NCBI RefSeq assembly: GCF_918741275.1
Contig: NZ_CAKKNA010000014.1
Location: 1-64,000 of the forward strand
Direction of reading: 5' to 3'
DNA from: Bacillus sp. CECT 9360
GTDB lineage: Bacteria; Bacillota; Bacilli; Bacillales; DSM-1321
Length of the DNA: 64,000 nucleotides
The translations under genes were made by a program, and so were the position numbers. Below are positions 18,504-28,047 of this stretch, piece by piece. How positions within the stretch are numbered: position 1 is the first letter of the stretch; every line of letters begins with the position of its first letter. The notes under the pieces are model-generated. The model saw only the letters and a list, made by a program, of their open reading frames with translations. It made no database searches and was not told where the DNA came from.

Positions 18504-18689
18504 TCATTGAGATTTAAACATGCCCTCAACCATTCTTTTGCGCACTCCCGGCATGTTCAACGAACTGGTGACAAGAGCTTTTCTTAAAAAACCGTTTGAA
18601 AGCACAGAATTCAATAACCGGTACCGGTAGCGGAAACCAAAATACACCGCTCCGCCCAGCATGGTGAATCTAAAAAGTGATCGCAACAT
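18504..18689 (-). CDS. Small basic membrane protein at the yqgO position
   Basis: A 61-residue basic protein with one weak hydrophobic stretch (MLGGAVYFGFRY) and a run of Arg/Tyr (RYRYRL). Position next to gluP and length fit yqgO of B. subtilis, but I recognise it by synteny rather than by sequence. Its strong AGGAGG site is part of a 9-bp hairpin (18694-18729) with the end of the ldh transcript. Confidence 0.6.
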   Translation of the reverse strand: MLRSLFRFTMLGGAVYFGFRYRYRLLNSVLSNGFLRKALVTSSLNMPGVRKRMVEGMFKSQ

Positions 18690-18693
18690 AAAA

Positions 18694-18729
18694 ATCCCTC
18701 CTGCTTATAGATTGCGCTAGAGGAGGGAT
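18694..18729 (-). promoter_or_regulatory. Hairpin that sequesters the ribosome binding site
   Basis: ATCCCTCCT (18721-18729 read on the minus strand) pairs perfectly with AGGAGGGAT (18694-18702), then TTTT and the ATG of the small downstream gene follow. The same hairpin could end the ldh transcript or hide the AGGAGG site in read-through RNA. Only the pairing is seen; the role is inferred. Confidence 0.55.
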
Positions 18730-18741
18730 GATTATGAAAGA

Positions 18742-19713
<972 letters not shown>

Positions 19714-19736
19714 TCATCCTCCCAGTAAATAAATGA

Positions 19737-20543
19737 TTAGGAATTAAAAACCTTGAATGATATAAGAGCGAATAATGAAGCAAGCGTGATTGCGGAAAAG
19801 TTGACAACATCATTGTCAAACAAACGTGCTCCCTTTATCAGGATGGTATTTTCTCCGCAATGGGACTTTTTTTCTGTTTCCAATCCGCATTTCACACAGT
19901 GAAATCTCGCCTGGATCAGCGCTCCGAGCAAAGTATCGATAATATTCCCCAAAAAGCCGAATAAAGTGATAAGCAATAGCCATGGAGTCCATGCCCATTC
20001 AAAAAGAGTAACGGAAAAAGCAGATATCAACCCCGCCCCGAGAAAAGCAGCGATTGTGCCCAATAAAGAGACAGCTCCTGATGTGCCGCGTTCAACCCGT
20101 TTAAAGCTCAAAATATAAAAAGGGCTCTTCTTGCTCAATACGCCGATTTCCGATGCCCACGTATCAGAGTTTGCAGCAGCAATGCTAACGATGAAGGCAA
20201 AAAGCCATATTCCGGAAGGATTGAAAAGATGAATCCATGACGCAATCACAGCGATTCCCCCATTGGCAAGCACTTGCTGCCAATCTCTTCTGTCGCCTTT
20301 TTGAAGCTTTTCTTCTATTTTTTTCTTCCTGGATCCTGCTTTAAATTTTGACCAGAAGCTTGAGCTTGCAAAAAAGACCCCCAATAGCAGCAAACCCGGG
20401 AGTTGAAAGCTAAGCACCACCGACAGCCCAACTAGCATGGTCGCTGCCGCACCCGATTTCGAAAGTGCTTTTACGAGATAACCACCTATCGCGGTCCCGA
20501 TAATTAAGACAATATATGTAATATTACTAATCATGGCAAACAA
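19737..20543 (-). CDS. DUF92 integral membrane protein
   Basis: A 268-residue protein with about six membrane helices and the DUF92 signature: SIAAANSDTWASEIG (residues 140-154), RVERGTSGAVSLLGT, and GFLGNIIDTLLGALIQ. DUF92 includes plant VTE6 (phytyl-phosphate kinase) and TMEM19; bacterial members are suspected CDP-alcohol or polyprenyl-phosphate kinases. A CxxC pair (FHCVKCG) lies in the last loop. The start overlaps the end of yqgN by 17 bases; ATG 20534 is an alternative. Confidence 0.8.
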   Translation of the reverse strand: MFAMISNITYIVLIIGTAIGGYLVKALSKSGAAATMLVGLSVVLSFQLPGLLLLGVFFASSSFWSKFKAGSRKKKIEEKLQKGDRRDWQQVLANGGIAVIASWIHLFNPSGIWLFAFIVSIAAANSDTWASEIGVLSKKSPFYILSFKRVERGTSGAVSLLGTIAAFLGAGLISAFSVTLFEWAWTPWLLLITLFGFLGNIIDTLLGALIQARFHCVKCGLETEKKSHCGENTILIKGARLFDNDVVNFSAITLASLFALISFKVFNS

Positions 20544-21099
20544 TTACCCTTTCCGGGGTAACAAGCTTAGCTACAGGAATATCATGTGTTTCGACCGGCA
20601 ACGCAGGCAGAACCTGATCCTTAAATGCGAGGGAAAGTGTCGGCCCTTTATAATAAGGAAGGAATCGATCGTAATACCCCCCGCCAAACCCCAAACGATA
20701 TCCAGATTCAGTGAAAGCGAGGCCCGGCGCAAACAGCAGATCTATTTCATTCGCGCTCACTATTTCGGTTTCAGTCATGATCGGCTCCCAAAGTCCATAA
20801 TAAACCTTTTCGAGCTGGTCAAAAGAGACAATTTTTCTGAATTGAATCGACTTATCAGCAGGAAAGCATTTTGGTACGGCTACTTCCTTTCCCTGCTCCC
20901 ACGCCCGTTTAATAATCTCCCTTGTATCGACCTCCGGGTGATTCGAAATGGTGATGCCAATAAGATTAGCCCTTTCCCATTCCCCAAGCTGGTATAGTTG
21001 GGTTGCGATTGCTCGGGAAAGCTGCTGGTAATCCGATTCACTCATTGTCGTCAAAACTGCTTTGATCTCACTGCGAATCTTCTCCTTCACTGCCGTCAC
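20527..21099 (-). CDS. yqgN: 5-formyltetrahydrofolate cyclo-ligase
   Basis: This enzyme converts 5-formyl-THF to 5,10-methenyl-THF with ATP. The C-terminal signature is complete (LLFAPGLAFTESGYRLGFGGGYYDRFL), and the N-terminal KEKIRSEIKAVL with LGEWERANLIGI fits the family. The start is GTG 21099, eight bases after GGGGG, giving 190 residues, the usual length; the longer frame to 21249 only reads through rpmGA and its terminator. The gene overlaps DUF92 downstream. Synteny with B. subtilis yqgN agrees. Confidence 0.88.
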   Translation of the reverse strand: MTAVKEKIRSEIKAVLTTMSESDYQQLSRAIATQLYQLGEWERANLIGITISNHPEVDTREIIKRAWEQGKEVAVPKCFPADKSIQFRKIVSFDQLEKVYYGLWEPIMTETEIVSANEIDLLFAPGLAFTESGYRLGFGGGYYDRFLPYYKGPTLSLAFKDQVLPALPVETHDIPVAKLVTPERVIVCHD

Positions 21100-21155
21100 C
21101 TGAGATGCCCCCTTGATGTTCAAGATTAGTATGTAGTGGCCGACCGCCTTGGATA

Positions 21156-21186
21156 TAAAAAAAACAACAGGAAAAAAATCCTGTTG
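21156..21186 (-). terminator. Terminator after rpmGA
   Basis: An 8-bp CAACAGGA stem (21165-21172 with 21179-21186) is followed on the minus strand by an eight-T run. It lies directly behind the L33 stop codon and inside the overlong frame of yqgN. Confidence 0.8.
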
Positions 21187-21187
21187 C

Positions 21188-21337
21188 TTACTTAGTTTCA
21201 CGATGAGCTGTGCTGCGTTTTTCTCTTGGGCAGTATTTATTAAGCTCAAGACGATCTGGATTGTTACGTTTATTTTTTTTAGAAATATAGTTACGGTCTC
21301 CGCACTCAGTGCAAGCCAACGTAATATTCACGCGCAT
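21188..21337 (-). CDS. rpmGA: 50S ribosomal protein L33, RpmGA type
   Basis: A 49-residue protein starting [17 protein letters not shown] and ending STAHRETK, nearly identical in pattern to B. subtilis RpmGA. The first zinc-binding CxxC is present (CTEC), but the second pair is reduced to one cysteine (YCPREK), as in the B. subtilis protein, so tight zinc binding is unlikely. ATG 21337 follows GGAGGGAAATACCC. The gene is short and easily missed. It heads the yqgN side of this strand but has its own terminator. Confidence 0.92.
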   Translation of the reverse strand: MRVNITLACTECGDRNYISKKNKRNNPDRLELNKYCPREKRSTAHRETK

Positions 21338-21441
21338 GGGTATTTCCCTCCAAACATAAATGAGTTGTTCACATAGGACTTTTCTATAATAGCATTTTTG
21401 AATGCAAAATGCTAGTCTGTTTTTTGGAGGAAAACGAAGAA

Positions 21442-22050
21442 TTATAAGATGTTCAGGTTGGGTCCTTCAGCATGGAGACTGTCATTAATAAACTTTGCTT
21501 CTTCCTGTGTCGCAGAAGATATCACCCAGGCAATCGCTTCGACAGAATCCTGAGGCATAATGGGGGCTTCCAGAGAAAACATGCTGATTACCTCACCCTT
21601 CGCTAGAGGGGAAAAAGAAAGGATGCCTTCATTCAGTGACTTAAAGCAGCCGTTCTGGTAAAGATGTTTTTTACCTTGGATACAATATTGTGCAATACCA
21701 TTTCCATTCATTAATCCACCGACTAAAGCGACAGAGGCTTGTCCAACGTGTAAAATCGCTTTTTCACTCGGACTATAAAACGCTACCGTTTGACGTTCTA
21801 ATAGATCCTGGTATTGAAACATAACTTTTGGAATCAATTTTGCTTTTGATGAGTTTTGGATGGTGAACTTATAAAATGTTACTTGTCTTTTAGTAAAGCT
21901 TTGAACCAAGGTTCTGACTTCGCCGCCCGAGTAACTTGAAGATTCATCCGTTACCCAATCAAAGGTTCCATCCAGCCAAATTCCTGCCTTTAAATTTTTC
22001 CGGGAAAGTTCTCGCTTAAAATTCGGTTGATATGCTGAAAGACTGATCAT
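21442..22050 (-). CDS. Conserved protein of unknown function
   Basis: A 202-residue soluble protein with no signal peptide or membrane segment. Its sequence is beta-rich ([42 protein letters not shown]) with conserved aromatic positions. I do not recognise the family. It occupies the place of yqgM in B. subtilis but does not look like a glycosyltransferase. The ATG is preceded by AAGGGGGAAATATT. Confidence 0.5.
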   Translation of the reverse strand: MISLSAYQPNFKRELSRKNLKAGIWLDGTFDWVTDESSSYSGGEVRTLVQSFTKRQVTFYKFTIQNSSKAKLIPKVMFQYQDLLERQTVAFYSPSEKAILHVGQASVALVGGLMNGNGIAQYCIQGKKHLYQNGCFKSLNEGILSFSPLAKGEVISMFSLEAPIMPQDSVEAIAWVISSATQEEAKFINDSLHAEGPNLNIL

Positions 22051-22465
22051 AATATTTCCCCCTTAGGAATCAATGAATGAAGTATGACAAACCTAAATGC
22101 ATACATTAAGATAAGGACCCGGAATAGAAGTTTTCCTGACCTCTAAGCCGTTACGAACTAGTAACAGAAATTTCAAAATTATTTGTACCTTAATCGTAGC
22201 ACTGAACGAATAGACGGACAATGAACGCATTTTGTCGACTTTTACCTGCCCTTTATTGAAAAGGGATAAAAGCGAAAACTTTTTTAAAAACACTCATAAA
22301 TAAAGGCAACACGGACTGATTCGACAAAAATATGACGGCTTATTTGACATAATTGGACAATTTTTTTAAAAGAGGAAAATTATCCGTAGAAAACAGCCAC
22401 AGACCCTTAAAATTGTGTATGATAGATTTTGTAGGAAGAATTTCGAAGCTTCAGAGGTGGAAAAC
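22051..22465. other. Divergent intergenic region, no gene seen
   Basis: About 415 bases separate two divergent genes. An open frame at 22093-22293 (minus) has neither a ribosome binding site nor protein-like composition. A TTGACA (22343-22348 region) and a TATGAT (22426-22431 region) are possible promoter parts for the gene at 22466, but they are not correctly spaced with each other. Confidence 0.4.
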
Positions 22466-22837
22466 ATGAATGCAATCTTCATCATTTTATTATCAATAGC
22501 GATCGTGCTGCTTATCTTATCTTTCTTTAAGAAAGATCATGTGAAAAAGCTTCAAGAGGAGCTTGAGGAACTCACACTTACCCATATGCAGGACGTCTAT
22601 CAATTAAAAAAGAAAATTAAGATTCTTGAAGAGGAGTTACTAATTCAGGATAGTCCTGGACCAAGCATGCGAGCTTCTCATTCTATCAATAAGCCAAATG
22701 AAATCCTCAAAGTGCAAGTGGTGTCCTTGTACCAGCAAGGCCTATCTTTGGAACAAATCACAAAGCAATCCACTTTACCTATGGAAACCGTCCAAAAAAT
22801 CATTGAAGAAAATGGATCGAGAGGAGCTGCACAATGA
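22466..22837 (+). CDS. Membrane-anchored coiled-coil/HTH protein
   Basis: A 123-residue protein starting at ATG 22466 behind GAGGTGG. It has an N-terminal helix (AIFIILLSIAIVLLILSFF), a coiled coil at 25-55 (KKLQEELEELTL; QLKKKIKILEEELL) and a C-terminal helix-turn-helix-like segment (VVSLYQQGLSLEQITKQSTLPMETV). It overlaps the next gene by four bases (ATGA). Location upstream of the pst operon matches the yqzC/yqzD pair of B. subtilis; which one it is cannot be told here. The role is unknown. Confidence 0.6.
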   Translation: MNAIFIILLSIAIVLLILSFFKKDHVKKLQEELEELTLTHMQDVYQLKKKIKILEEELLIQDSPGPSMRASHSINKPNEILKVQVVSLYQQGLSLEQITKQSTLPMETVQKIIEENGSRGAAQ

Positions 22838-23331
22838 ATAAAGGGACGCTCCAGCCATTTGCAGCAGGAATCATTCTCTCAACGGCAGTGGTTGCGGGAT
22901 ATGAACACTGGTTCCAACCGGAACATGACAGCATTGAAGAGGCGACCTCACTGCTGAAGCAAAAGGGATATACCGTCAAAGCTGATATAAAGGAAGAAAA
23001 GGCAAAGGACACGGCTCCCGAAGCTAAACAACCTTCAGAAAAACAGCAACCTGAGAATATTGAGGAAGCTGCTTCAAAAGTAGAGGACGTGAAGAAAGAA
23101 ACACAGAGCGTTCCTAAAGAAGCAAAGACGGCTCCTTACAAGCTATCCATTCGGTCCGGAATGACCTCTATAGACATTGCGGCATTGCTTGAAAAAGAAG
23201 GCATTGTAGCAGATGCGAAAGCCTTTGAACAGTATCTGGAACAAAATGAACTGAACAAAGAAATTCAAGTCGGTGAGTATGAACTTGGTAATATGACCAT
23301 CCAGCAGGTGGCGAAAACAATCACGGAATAA
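22834..23331 (+). CDS. YceG/MltG N-terminal-domain-like protein
   Basis: A 165-residue protein with a membrane anchor (residues 5-21), a charged low-complexity linker rich in Glu, Lys and Pro (45-100), and a C-terminal domain LSIRSGMTSIDIAALLEKEGIV..GEYELGNMTIQQVAKTI. The last part resembles the LysM-like N-terminal module of MltG endolytic transglycosylases; the catalytic domain is absent, so it may bind peptidoglycan without cutting it. Translationally coupled to the preceding gene through the ATGA overlap. Confidence 0.7.
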   Translation: MNKGTLQPFAAGIILSTAVVAGYEHWFQPEHDSIEEATSLLKQKGYTVKADIKEEKAKDTAPEAKQPSEKQQPENIEEAASKVEDVKKETQSVPKEAKTAPYKLSIRSGMTSIDIAALLEKEGIVADAKAFEQYLEQNELNKEIQVGEYELGNMTIQQVAKTITE

Positions 23332-23360
23332 CCAATATTAATCTATTCAACCAATAAGAA

Positions 23361-23394
23361 ATGCCCTCCGATTTGTTGTGGAGGGCATTTTTTT
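23361..23394 (+). terminator. Rho-independent terminator
   Basis: A 9-bp ATGCCCTCC stem (23361-23369 with 23380-23388) is followed by seven Ts. It ends the two-gene transcript before the tandem array. Confidence 0.9.
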
Positions 23395-23460
23395 GATAAG
23401 AGTGGGTTTTTATCATGGAGTCCGTTAATTTCGAGTATGAGAGTCTCATCAAAATTTATT

Positions 23461-24194
23461 TGTGAGCGACTATCTTATTTTCTGCTCGTTAATTTGGATT
23501 TCTGCTCGATAATTTGAATTTGTGCCCGTTAATACGGATTTCTGCTCGATTATCTGAATTTGTGCTCGATAATACGGATTTCTGCTCGATTATCTGGATT
23601 TGTACTCGATAATACGGATTTCTGCTCGTTTATCTGGATTTGTGCTCGTTAATACGGATTTCTGCTCGTTTATCTGAGTTTGTGCTCGTTAATACGGATT
23701 TCTGCTCGTTTATCTGAGTTTGTGCTCGATTATCTGAATTTGTGCTCGATAATACGGATTTCTGCTCGTTTATCTGAATTTGTGCTCGTTAATACGGATT
23801 TCTGCTCGACTATCTGAGTTTCTGCTCGATTATCTGGATTTGTGCTCGATAATATGGATTTCTGCTCGATTATCTGAATTTGTGCTCGATAATACGGATT
23901 TCTGCTCGATTATCTGAATTTGTGCTCGATAATACGGATTTCTGCTCGATTATCTGGATTTCTGCTCGATTATCTGAATTTGTGCTCGATAATACGGATT
24001 TCTGCTCGATTATCTGAATTTGTGCTCGATAATACGGATTTCTGCTCGATTATCTGAATTTGTGCTCGATAATACGGATTTCTGCTCGATTATCTGAATT
24101 TGTGCTCGTTAATCTATATTTACGAGCGGTTATCCCAATTTACGAGCGGTTATCCCAATTTACGAGCGACTATCCGGATTTACGAGCGATTATT
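23461..24194. repeat. 37-unit tandem array in strict 20-bp register
   Basis: Every 20 bases a unit of the form TTTCTGCTCGATTATCTGAA or TTTGTGCTCGATAATACGGA recurs; the two forms mostly alternate, giving a 40-bp super-unit. I count 37 units without a single indel over 734 bases; substitutions cluster at a few positions. The last four units switch to TTTACGAGCGATTATCCGGA, and the first begins with TGTGAGCGAC, so both ends use GAGCG and the middle GCTCG. The array lies between convergent genes, with stop codons in all frames. A 20-bp unit is about two DNA turns. The function is unknown. Confidence 0.95.
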
Positions 24195-24218
24195 AAATTG
24201 AGACAAAACCAAATAAAA

Positions 24219-24290
24219 AAGGCAGGCTCCCATCAACTTTGCAGTAATCAAATGATACAGATCACCGCTCGTTGAAAGGAGCTGCCTTCC
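24219..24290 (-). terminator. Terminator of the pst-phoU operon
   Basis: A long hairpin pairs AAGGCAGCTCC with GGAGCCTGCCTT-like arms at both ends of this interval and is followed on the minus strand by a T-run. It lies between the stop codon of phoU and the 20-bp array. Confidence 0.65.
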
Positions 24291-24294
24291 GCTT

Positions 24295-24945
24295 TTATTC
24301 GTTTAGATCAAAATGACGTCCTTTTACTAGATAGTAGATACTTTCCGCGATATTGGTCGCATGATCGGCGGTTCGTTCAAGGTATCTGGCAACAAACGCA
24401 AGTTGTGTGACCTGCTGTAAATTCTCATGTGACAGCTGAATCAGACTTTTGAAGTTTTCTCCGTAAAGGCGGTCCACTTCCTCATCCATGTCCGAGATTT
24501 TCTTGGCGAGTTCGATATCCTCATCTTCAAACGCTTGAATGGATAGACGAATCATTTCGATGGTAACATCATGCATTTCCCTTAAATGAGCCAGCGAGTT
24601 AATGAACGGCTGCTGGCCGATTCTGATTGTGGACTTGGCAATATTCACGCCAAAATCAGCCATTCTCTCAATATCTGAAGCAATCTTAATAGCAGCGATT
24701 ATTCTTCTTAAATCGATCGCCACCGGCTGTTGTTTAGCGATAAGCAATATCGCATAATCATTAATTTCTTCTTCAAGCAAATTCGCTTTTGTATCGTCCT
24801 CGATTATTTCCAGGGCCATATCCAAGTCCTGGTTTTCAAGTGCGGTAAATGACCTAGAAATTGCTTCTGATGAAAGGTTTGCCAGTTCAATAAGCTTTCC
24901 CTTTAACTCAGCCAATTCCTGTTCGAATTTTTCGCGAACTATCAT
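24295..24945 (-). CDS. phoU: Phosphate signalling protein PhoU
   Basis: A 216-residue all-helical protein made of two PhoU repeats, each with the metal-binding E/DxxxD pattern (AIKIASDIERMADFGVNIA and ARYLERTADHATNIAESI). PhoU connects PstB with the PhoR kinase and limits phosphate uptake. I take ATG 24945 (MIVREKFEQEL), the family's usual start; ATG 24957 is also in frame. It is the last gene of the pst operon, 15 bases after pstB. Confidence 0.92.
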   Translation of the reverse strand: MIVREKFEQELAELKGKLIELANLSSEAISRSFTALENQDLDMALEIIEDDTKANLLEEEINDYAILLIAKQQPVAIDLRRIIAAIKIASDIERMADFGVNIAKSTIRIGQQPFINSLAHLREMHDVTIEMIRLSIQAFEDEDIELAKKISDMDEEVDRLYGENFKSLIQLSHENLQQVTQLAFVARYLERTADHATNIAESIYYLVKGRHFDLNE

Positions 24946-24972
24946 TCGTCCATTCATCCCCTGTCTGTCTTA

Positions 24973-25797
24973 TTATCCAAATCGTCCAGTAATATAATCT
25001 TCTGTTCTCTTATCAGCAGGATTTGAGAAGATTGTATTTGTATCTTTATATTCAATGACTTCTCCATTCAAGAAAAAGGCTGTTTTGTCAGAAATTCGTG
25101 CAGCTTGTTGCATATTGTGGGTAACGATGATAATGCTGAATTCCTTTTTCAGTTCCTGAACAAGCTCTTCAACCTTTAGTGTTGAAATAGGGTCAAGTGC
25201 CGAAGTAGGTTCATCCATTAGAATAACATCAGGTTCAATCGCAAGACATCTGGCAATGCATAAACGCTGCTGCTGTCCGCCGGAAAGCCCATAGGCATTC
25301 TCATTCAAACGGTCCTTTACTTCATCCCAGATGGCAGCGCCGCGCAGACTTTTTTCTACAATCTCATCAAGAACCTTTTTGTTTTTAATGCCATGGATCT
25401 TCGGTCCGTATGCGACATTTTCATAAATCGACTTAGGGAACGGATTCGGTTTTTGGAAAACCATTCCTACACGGGTCCGTAAATCTTCCACTTGATATGA
25501 TTTATCAAGAATATTGCGCCCGCGGTACTTAATTTCTCCAGATGTTTTAACTCCAGGGACAAGCTCGATCATTCTGTTTAATGTCTTAATATAAGTAGAT
25601 TTTCCGCAACCTGATGGTCCGATGATTGCAGTGATTTCATTTTGTGAGATATCAAGATTGATATTTTTTAAAGCATGATTGTCCCCATACCAAAGATTCA
25701 AATCTGAAGTTTCATATACCAGCCCTTTTGGCTCTGTAAATGAATCATTCACTTGGAAATTATCTGTTTTCACCGTACTCAATTTAGTAGCAGTCAT
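24973..25797 (-). CDS. pstB: Phosphate ABC transporter ATPase PstB
   Basis: A 274-residue ATPase with Walker [11 protein letters not shown]-loop [10 protein letters not shown], signature LSGGQQQR, Walker [14 protein letters not shown] and switch His in THNMQQA. It energises the PstCA channel in the membrane. The start is ATG 25797 with AAGGAGG; an upstream extension to 25857 lies in the repeat. Unlike its operon neighbours it is separated from pstA by 331 bases of structured repeat. B. subtilis has two pstB copies (pstBA, pstBB); here there is one. Confidence 0.94.
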   Translation of the reverse strand: MTATKLSTVKTDNFQVNDSFTEPKGLVYETSDLNLWYGDNHALKNINLDISQNEITAIIGPSGCGKSTYIKTLNRMIELVPGVKTSGEIKYRGRNILDKSYQVEDLRTRVGMVFQKPNPFPKSIYENVAYGPKIHGIKNKKVLDEIVEKSLRGAAIWDEVKDRLNENAYGLSGGQQQRLCIARCLAIEPDVILMDEPTSALDPISTLKVEELVQELKKEFSIIIVTHNMQQAARISDKTAFFLNGEVIEYKDTNTIFSNPADKRTEDYITGRFG

Positions 25798-25824
25798 ATA
25801 TTGAAAATCCTCCTTCATCCTATT

Positions 25825-26110
25825 GAAAAGCGTAAGCGCCCTGCAAGTAAGGAACATCGACTAAAATCTGCCACATCGTGTGGCAAACGTCGATGCCAGC
25901 CTATGCTGAGTAGTCCGACAGGCATAAGACACCCCTCGTAGGAGGGGTGACTTTAGATGAACTTCGGCTAAAAAGCTGCCACTTCCTGTGGCAAACGCCG
26001 AAGTCAGCACATCCTGTGCAAGTCCGAGCTGCTGGGCGCTGAAGCTAGACACCCGTCTAAGTTAGATAGTCTTACCTTATTCTCTTTCTTAGAAAAGCAT
26101 AAGCGCCTTG
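25825..26110. repeat. Structured GAAAAGCG-type repeat inside the pst operon
   Basis: This spacer begins GAAAAGCGTAAGCGCC and ends with a second copy AGAAAAGCATAAGCGCCTTG. In between, two related hairpin modules (25855-25895 and 25961-26004) each contain CATCGAC/GTCGATG- or ACTTCGGC/GCCGAAGT-type outer stems around a GCCAC-TGTGGC inner hairpin, with a CACCCCT/AGGGGTG hairpin (25930-25949) separating them. The same family appears at 32755 and 59727 and in part at 39334 and 54181. Confidence 0.85.
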
Positions 26111-26128
26111 AATTAAACCCCTGATTTT

Positions 26129-27007
26129 TTAATACCTTTTTGTATATTTATTGCGGATAAGCACCGCGATCGAATTCATGAAAATTAGCAGTGCTAGCAG
26201 CACAATGATTCCAGCTGCGGCTACACCTTGGAATTCTTCCTGCGGCCTAGAAGTCCAGTTGAAGATTTGCATCGGCAGAACAGTAAACGAATCGAATACC
26301 GTTCTCGGCAGGAAGGCGATAAATGTAGGGATTCCTACTACAATAAGCGGTGCCGTTTCACCGATGGCACGGGACAGGGCAAGGATTCCCCCGGTCAAGA
26401 TTCCCGGAATCGCAGCCGGAAGAACTACCTTTAGGATTGTCTGCCATTTTGTCGCACCCATTCCATATGAAGCATCGCGCAATTCATTTGGCACGGAGCG
26501 AATCGCCTCCTGGGCCGCAACAATAATGACCGGCAGAACAAGCAAACTCATGGTCAAAGCCGCTGCTAAAACCGAGCGGTCAAGCGCTAGGGCCCGTACA
26601 AAGATCGTTAAGCCAAGCAAACCAAACACGATGGAAGGAACACCAGCCAGATTTGAGATATTCACTTGAATAAAAGTCGTTAAACGGTTCTTAGCTGCAT
26701 ATTCTTCCAGATAAATCGCTGTGCCCACTCCAAGCAGTAACGAGATAGGCGCAACCGTAGCCATTAGCCAGATTGTACCCGTAAGTGCGGCCTTCACACC
26801 AGCCTCTTCCGGTTTTCTGGAGGCAAAATTTTGTAAAAAGTCCATATCCAGATAGCCAATTCCTTGAGTGAATATCCGGTAAAGCAAAATTCCCAGCACT
26901 AGCAATCCAAACATTGTCGCAAGGAAAAACAATCCTTTAAAAATCGAATTGGTTGCCAGACGAACAGGCATTCTTTTTCCAACGGTTTCTTTATTTAATA
27001 GATTCAT
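26129..27007 (-). CDS. pstA: Phosphate ABC transporter permease PstA
   Basis: A 292-residue inner-membrane permease with six helices and the ABC coupling motif EAIRSVPNELRDASYGMGATKWQT (EAA loop) followed by ILALSRAIGETAPLI. With PstC it forms the high-affinity phosphate channel. The ATG overlaps the pstC stop (ATGA at 27004-27009), showing translational coupling. Confidence 0.94.
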   Translation of the reverse strand: MNLLNKETVGKRMPVRLATNSIFKGLFFLATMFGLLVLGILLYRIFTQGIGYLDMDFLQNFASRKPEEAGVKAALTGTIWLMATVAPISLLLGVGTAIYLEEYAAKNRLTTFIQVNISNLAGVPSIVFGLLGLTIFVRALALDRSVLAAALTMSLLVLPVIIVAAQEAIRSVPNELRDASYGMGATKWQTILKVVLPAAIPGILTGGILALSRAIGETAPLIVVGIPTFIAFLPRTVFDSFTVLPMQIFNWTSRPQEEFQGVAAAGIIVLLALLIFMNSIAVLIRNKYTKRY

Positions 27008-27954
27008 CAGTATTCCTCCCTAAACTTACGAGAGATAAATTGCGCCAACAGGTTCATCGCCAAAGTAAATACAAATAGTGTCATTCCCACTGCGTAAATA
27101 CTGTAATAAATGGTCGTTCCATACCCTGCGTCACCAGTGCTGACCTGTACGATATAGGCAGTCATCGTTTGAATCGATGATGTGATATCCCAATCGGAGT
27201 TTGGTGTAGAACCACCGGCAACGGACACTATCATCGTTTCCCCAATGGCCCTCGATAAAGCCAGTACGATAGATGACATAATACCTGAAATCGCTGCAGG
27301 CAGAATGACTTTAATCGCTGTTTCCAGCTTCGTCGCACCAAGTGCGAAAGCACCTTCCCTCATCGAATTGGGAACGGCAGACATCGCGTCTTCTGATAAG
27401 GATGCAATCATTGGTGTTATCATAATTCCGACTACGATTCCCGGGCTGAGGGCATTAAAAATCTCAAGCGATGGAATGATGTCCCTTAAGATTGGCGTGA
27501 CGAACGTTAAAGCAAAGAAACCATAAACAATCGTCGGAATTCCCGCTAATACTTCCAATACCGGTTTAATAATTCTTCTAGCTCTCTCGGTAGCATACTC
27601 ACTCAAATAAATGGCAGTGGCCAAGCCGATCGGTACGGCGACCAAAGCTGCAATTCCTGTTACCTTTAACGTCCCCATGATTAAAGGTGTAATGCCGTAT
27701 GAAGCGGCGGTTTCCGAAAACGGATACCACTTATCAGCTGTGAAAAATTCAACAATCGAAATTTCTTTAAAGAAGATAACCGTCTCAAAAATCAAGGTGA
27801 ATACAATCCCAAGTGTAGTTAATACCGAGATGATCGCTGTCAATAGCAAAAGTCCCGGGATTATTTTCTCGAAACTCAATCGATTGCTCTTTTTCTTTTT
27901 CTTTTCCTGAATCATTTGCTGGACTGAACCCTTTTCTGCAGTGCCAAGTTCCAA
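27007..27954 (-). CDS. pstC: Phosphate ABC transporter permease PstC
   Basis: A 315-residue permease with six helices, a lysine-rich N-terminus (MIQEKKKKKSNR) and the EAA loop DAMSAVPNSMREGAFALGATKLETAI followed by LALSRAIGETMIV. I take TTG 27954 as the start, eight bases after AAAGGGG; the open frame to 27999 has no site. It pairs with PstA downstream and lies about 90 bases after pstS. Confidence 0.92.
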   Translation of the reverse strand: MELGTAEKGSVQQMIQEKKKKKSNRLSFEKIIPGLLLLTAIISVLTTLGIVFTLIFETVIFFKEISIVEFFTADKWYPFSETAASYGITPLIMGTLKVTGIAALVAVPIGLATAIYLSEYATERARRIIKPVLEVLAGIPTIVYGFFALTFVTPILRDIIPSLEIFNALSPGIVVGIMITPMIASLSEDAMSAVPNSMREGAFALGATKLETAIKVILPAAISGIMSSIVLALSRAIGETMIVSVAGGSTPNSDWDITSSIQTMTAYIVQVSTGDAGYGTTIYYSIYAVGMTLFVFTLAMNLLAQFISRKFREEY

Positions 27955-28047
27955 AATGAAAACCCCTTTCCATCCAAGACATGGCAAGTCGAGAAGCAAT
28001 TACTGCTTCTCGCCCGGCCTTATTTCATATTTCGCTAAAACAAACCC

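Noticed and set aside
21100..21249. N-terminal extension of 5-formyl-THF cyclo-ligase
   Set aside because: The 50 extra codons read through the rpmGA 3' end and its terminator; a GTG with a good site gives the family length.
22093..22293. 66-codon open frame on the minus strand
   Set aside because: No ribosome binding site and a composition like random AT-rich DNA; it lies in a divergent promoter region.
23461..24194. CRISPR array
   Set aside because: Units follow without unique spacers, the repeat is only 20 bp, and no cas gene lies within the window.
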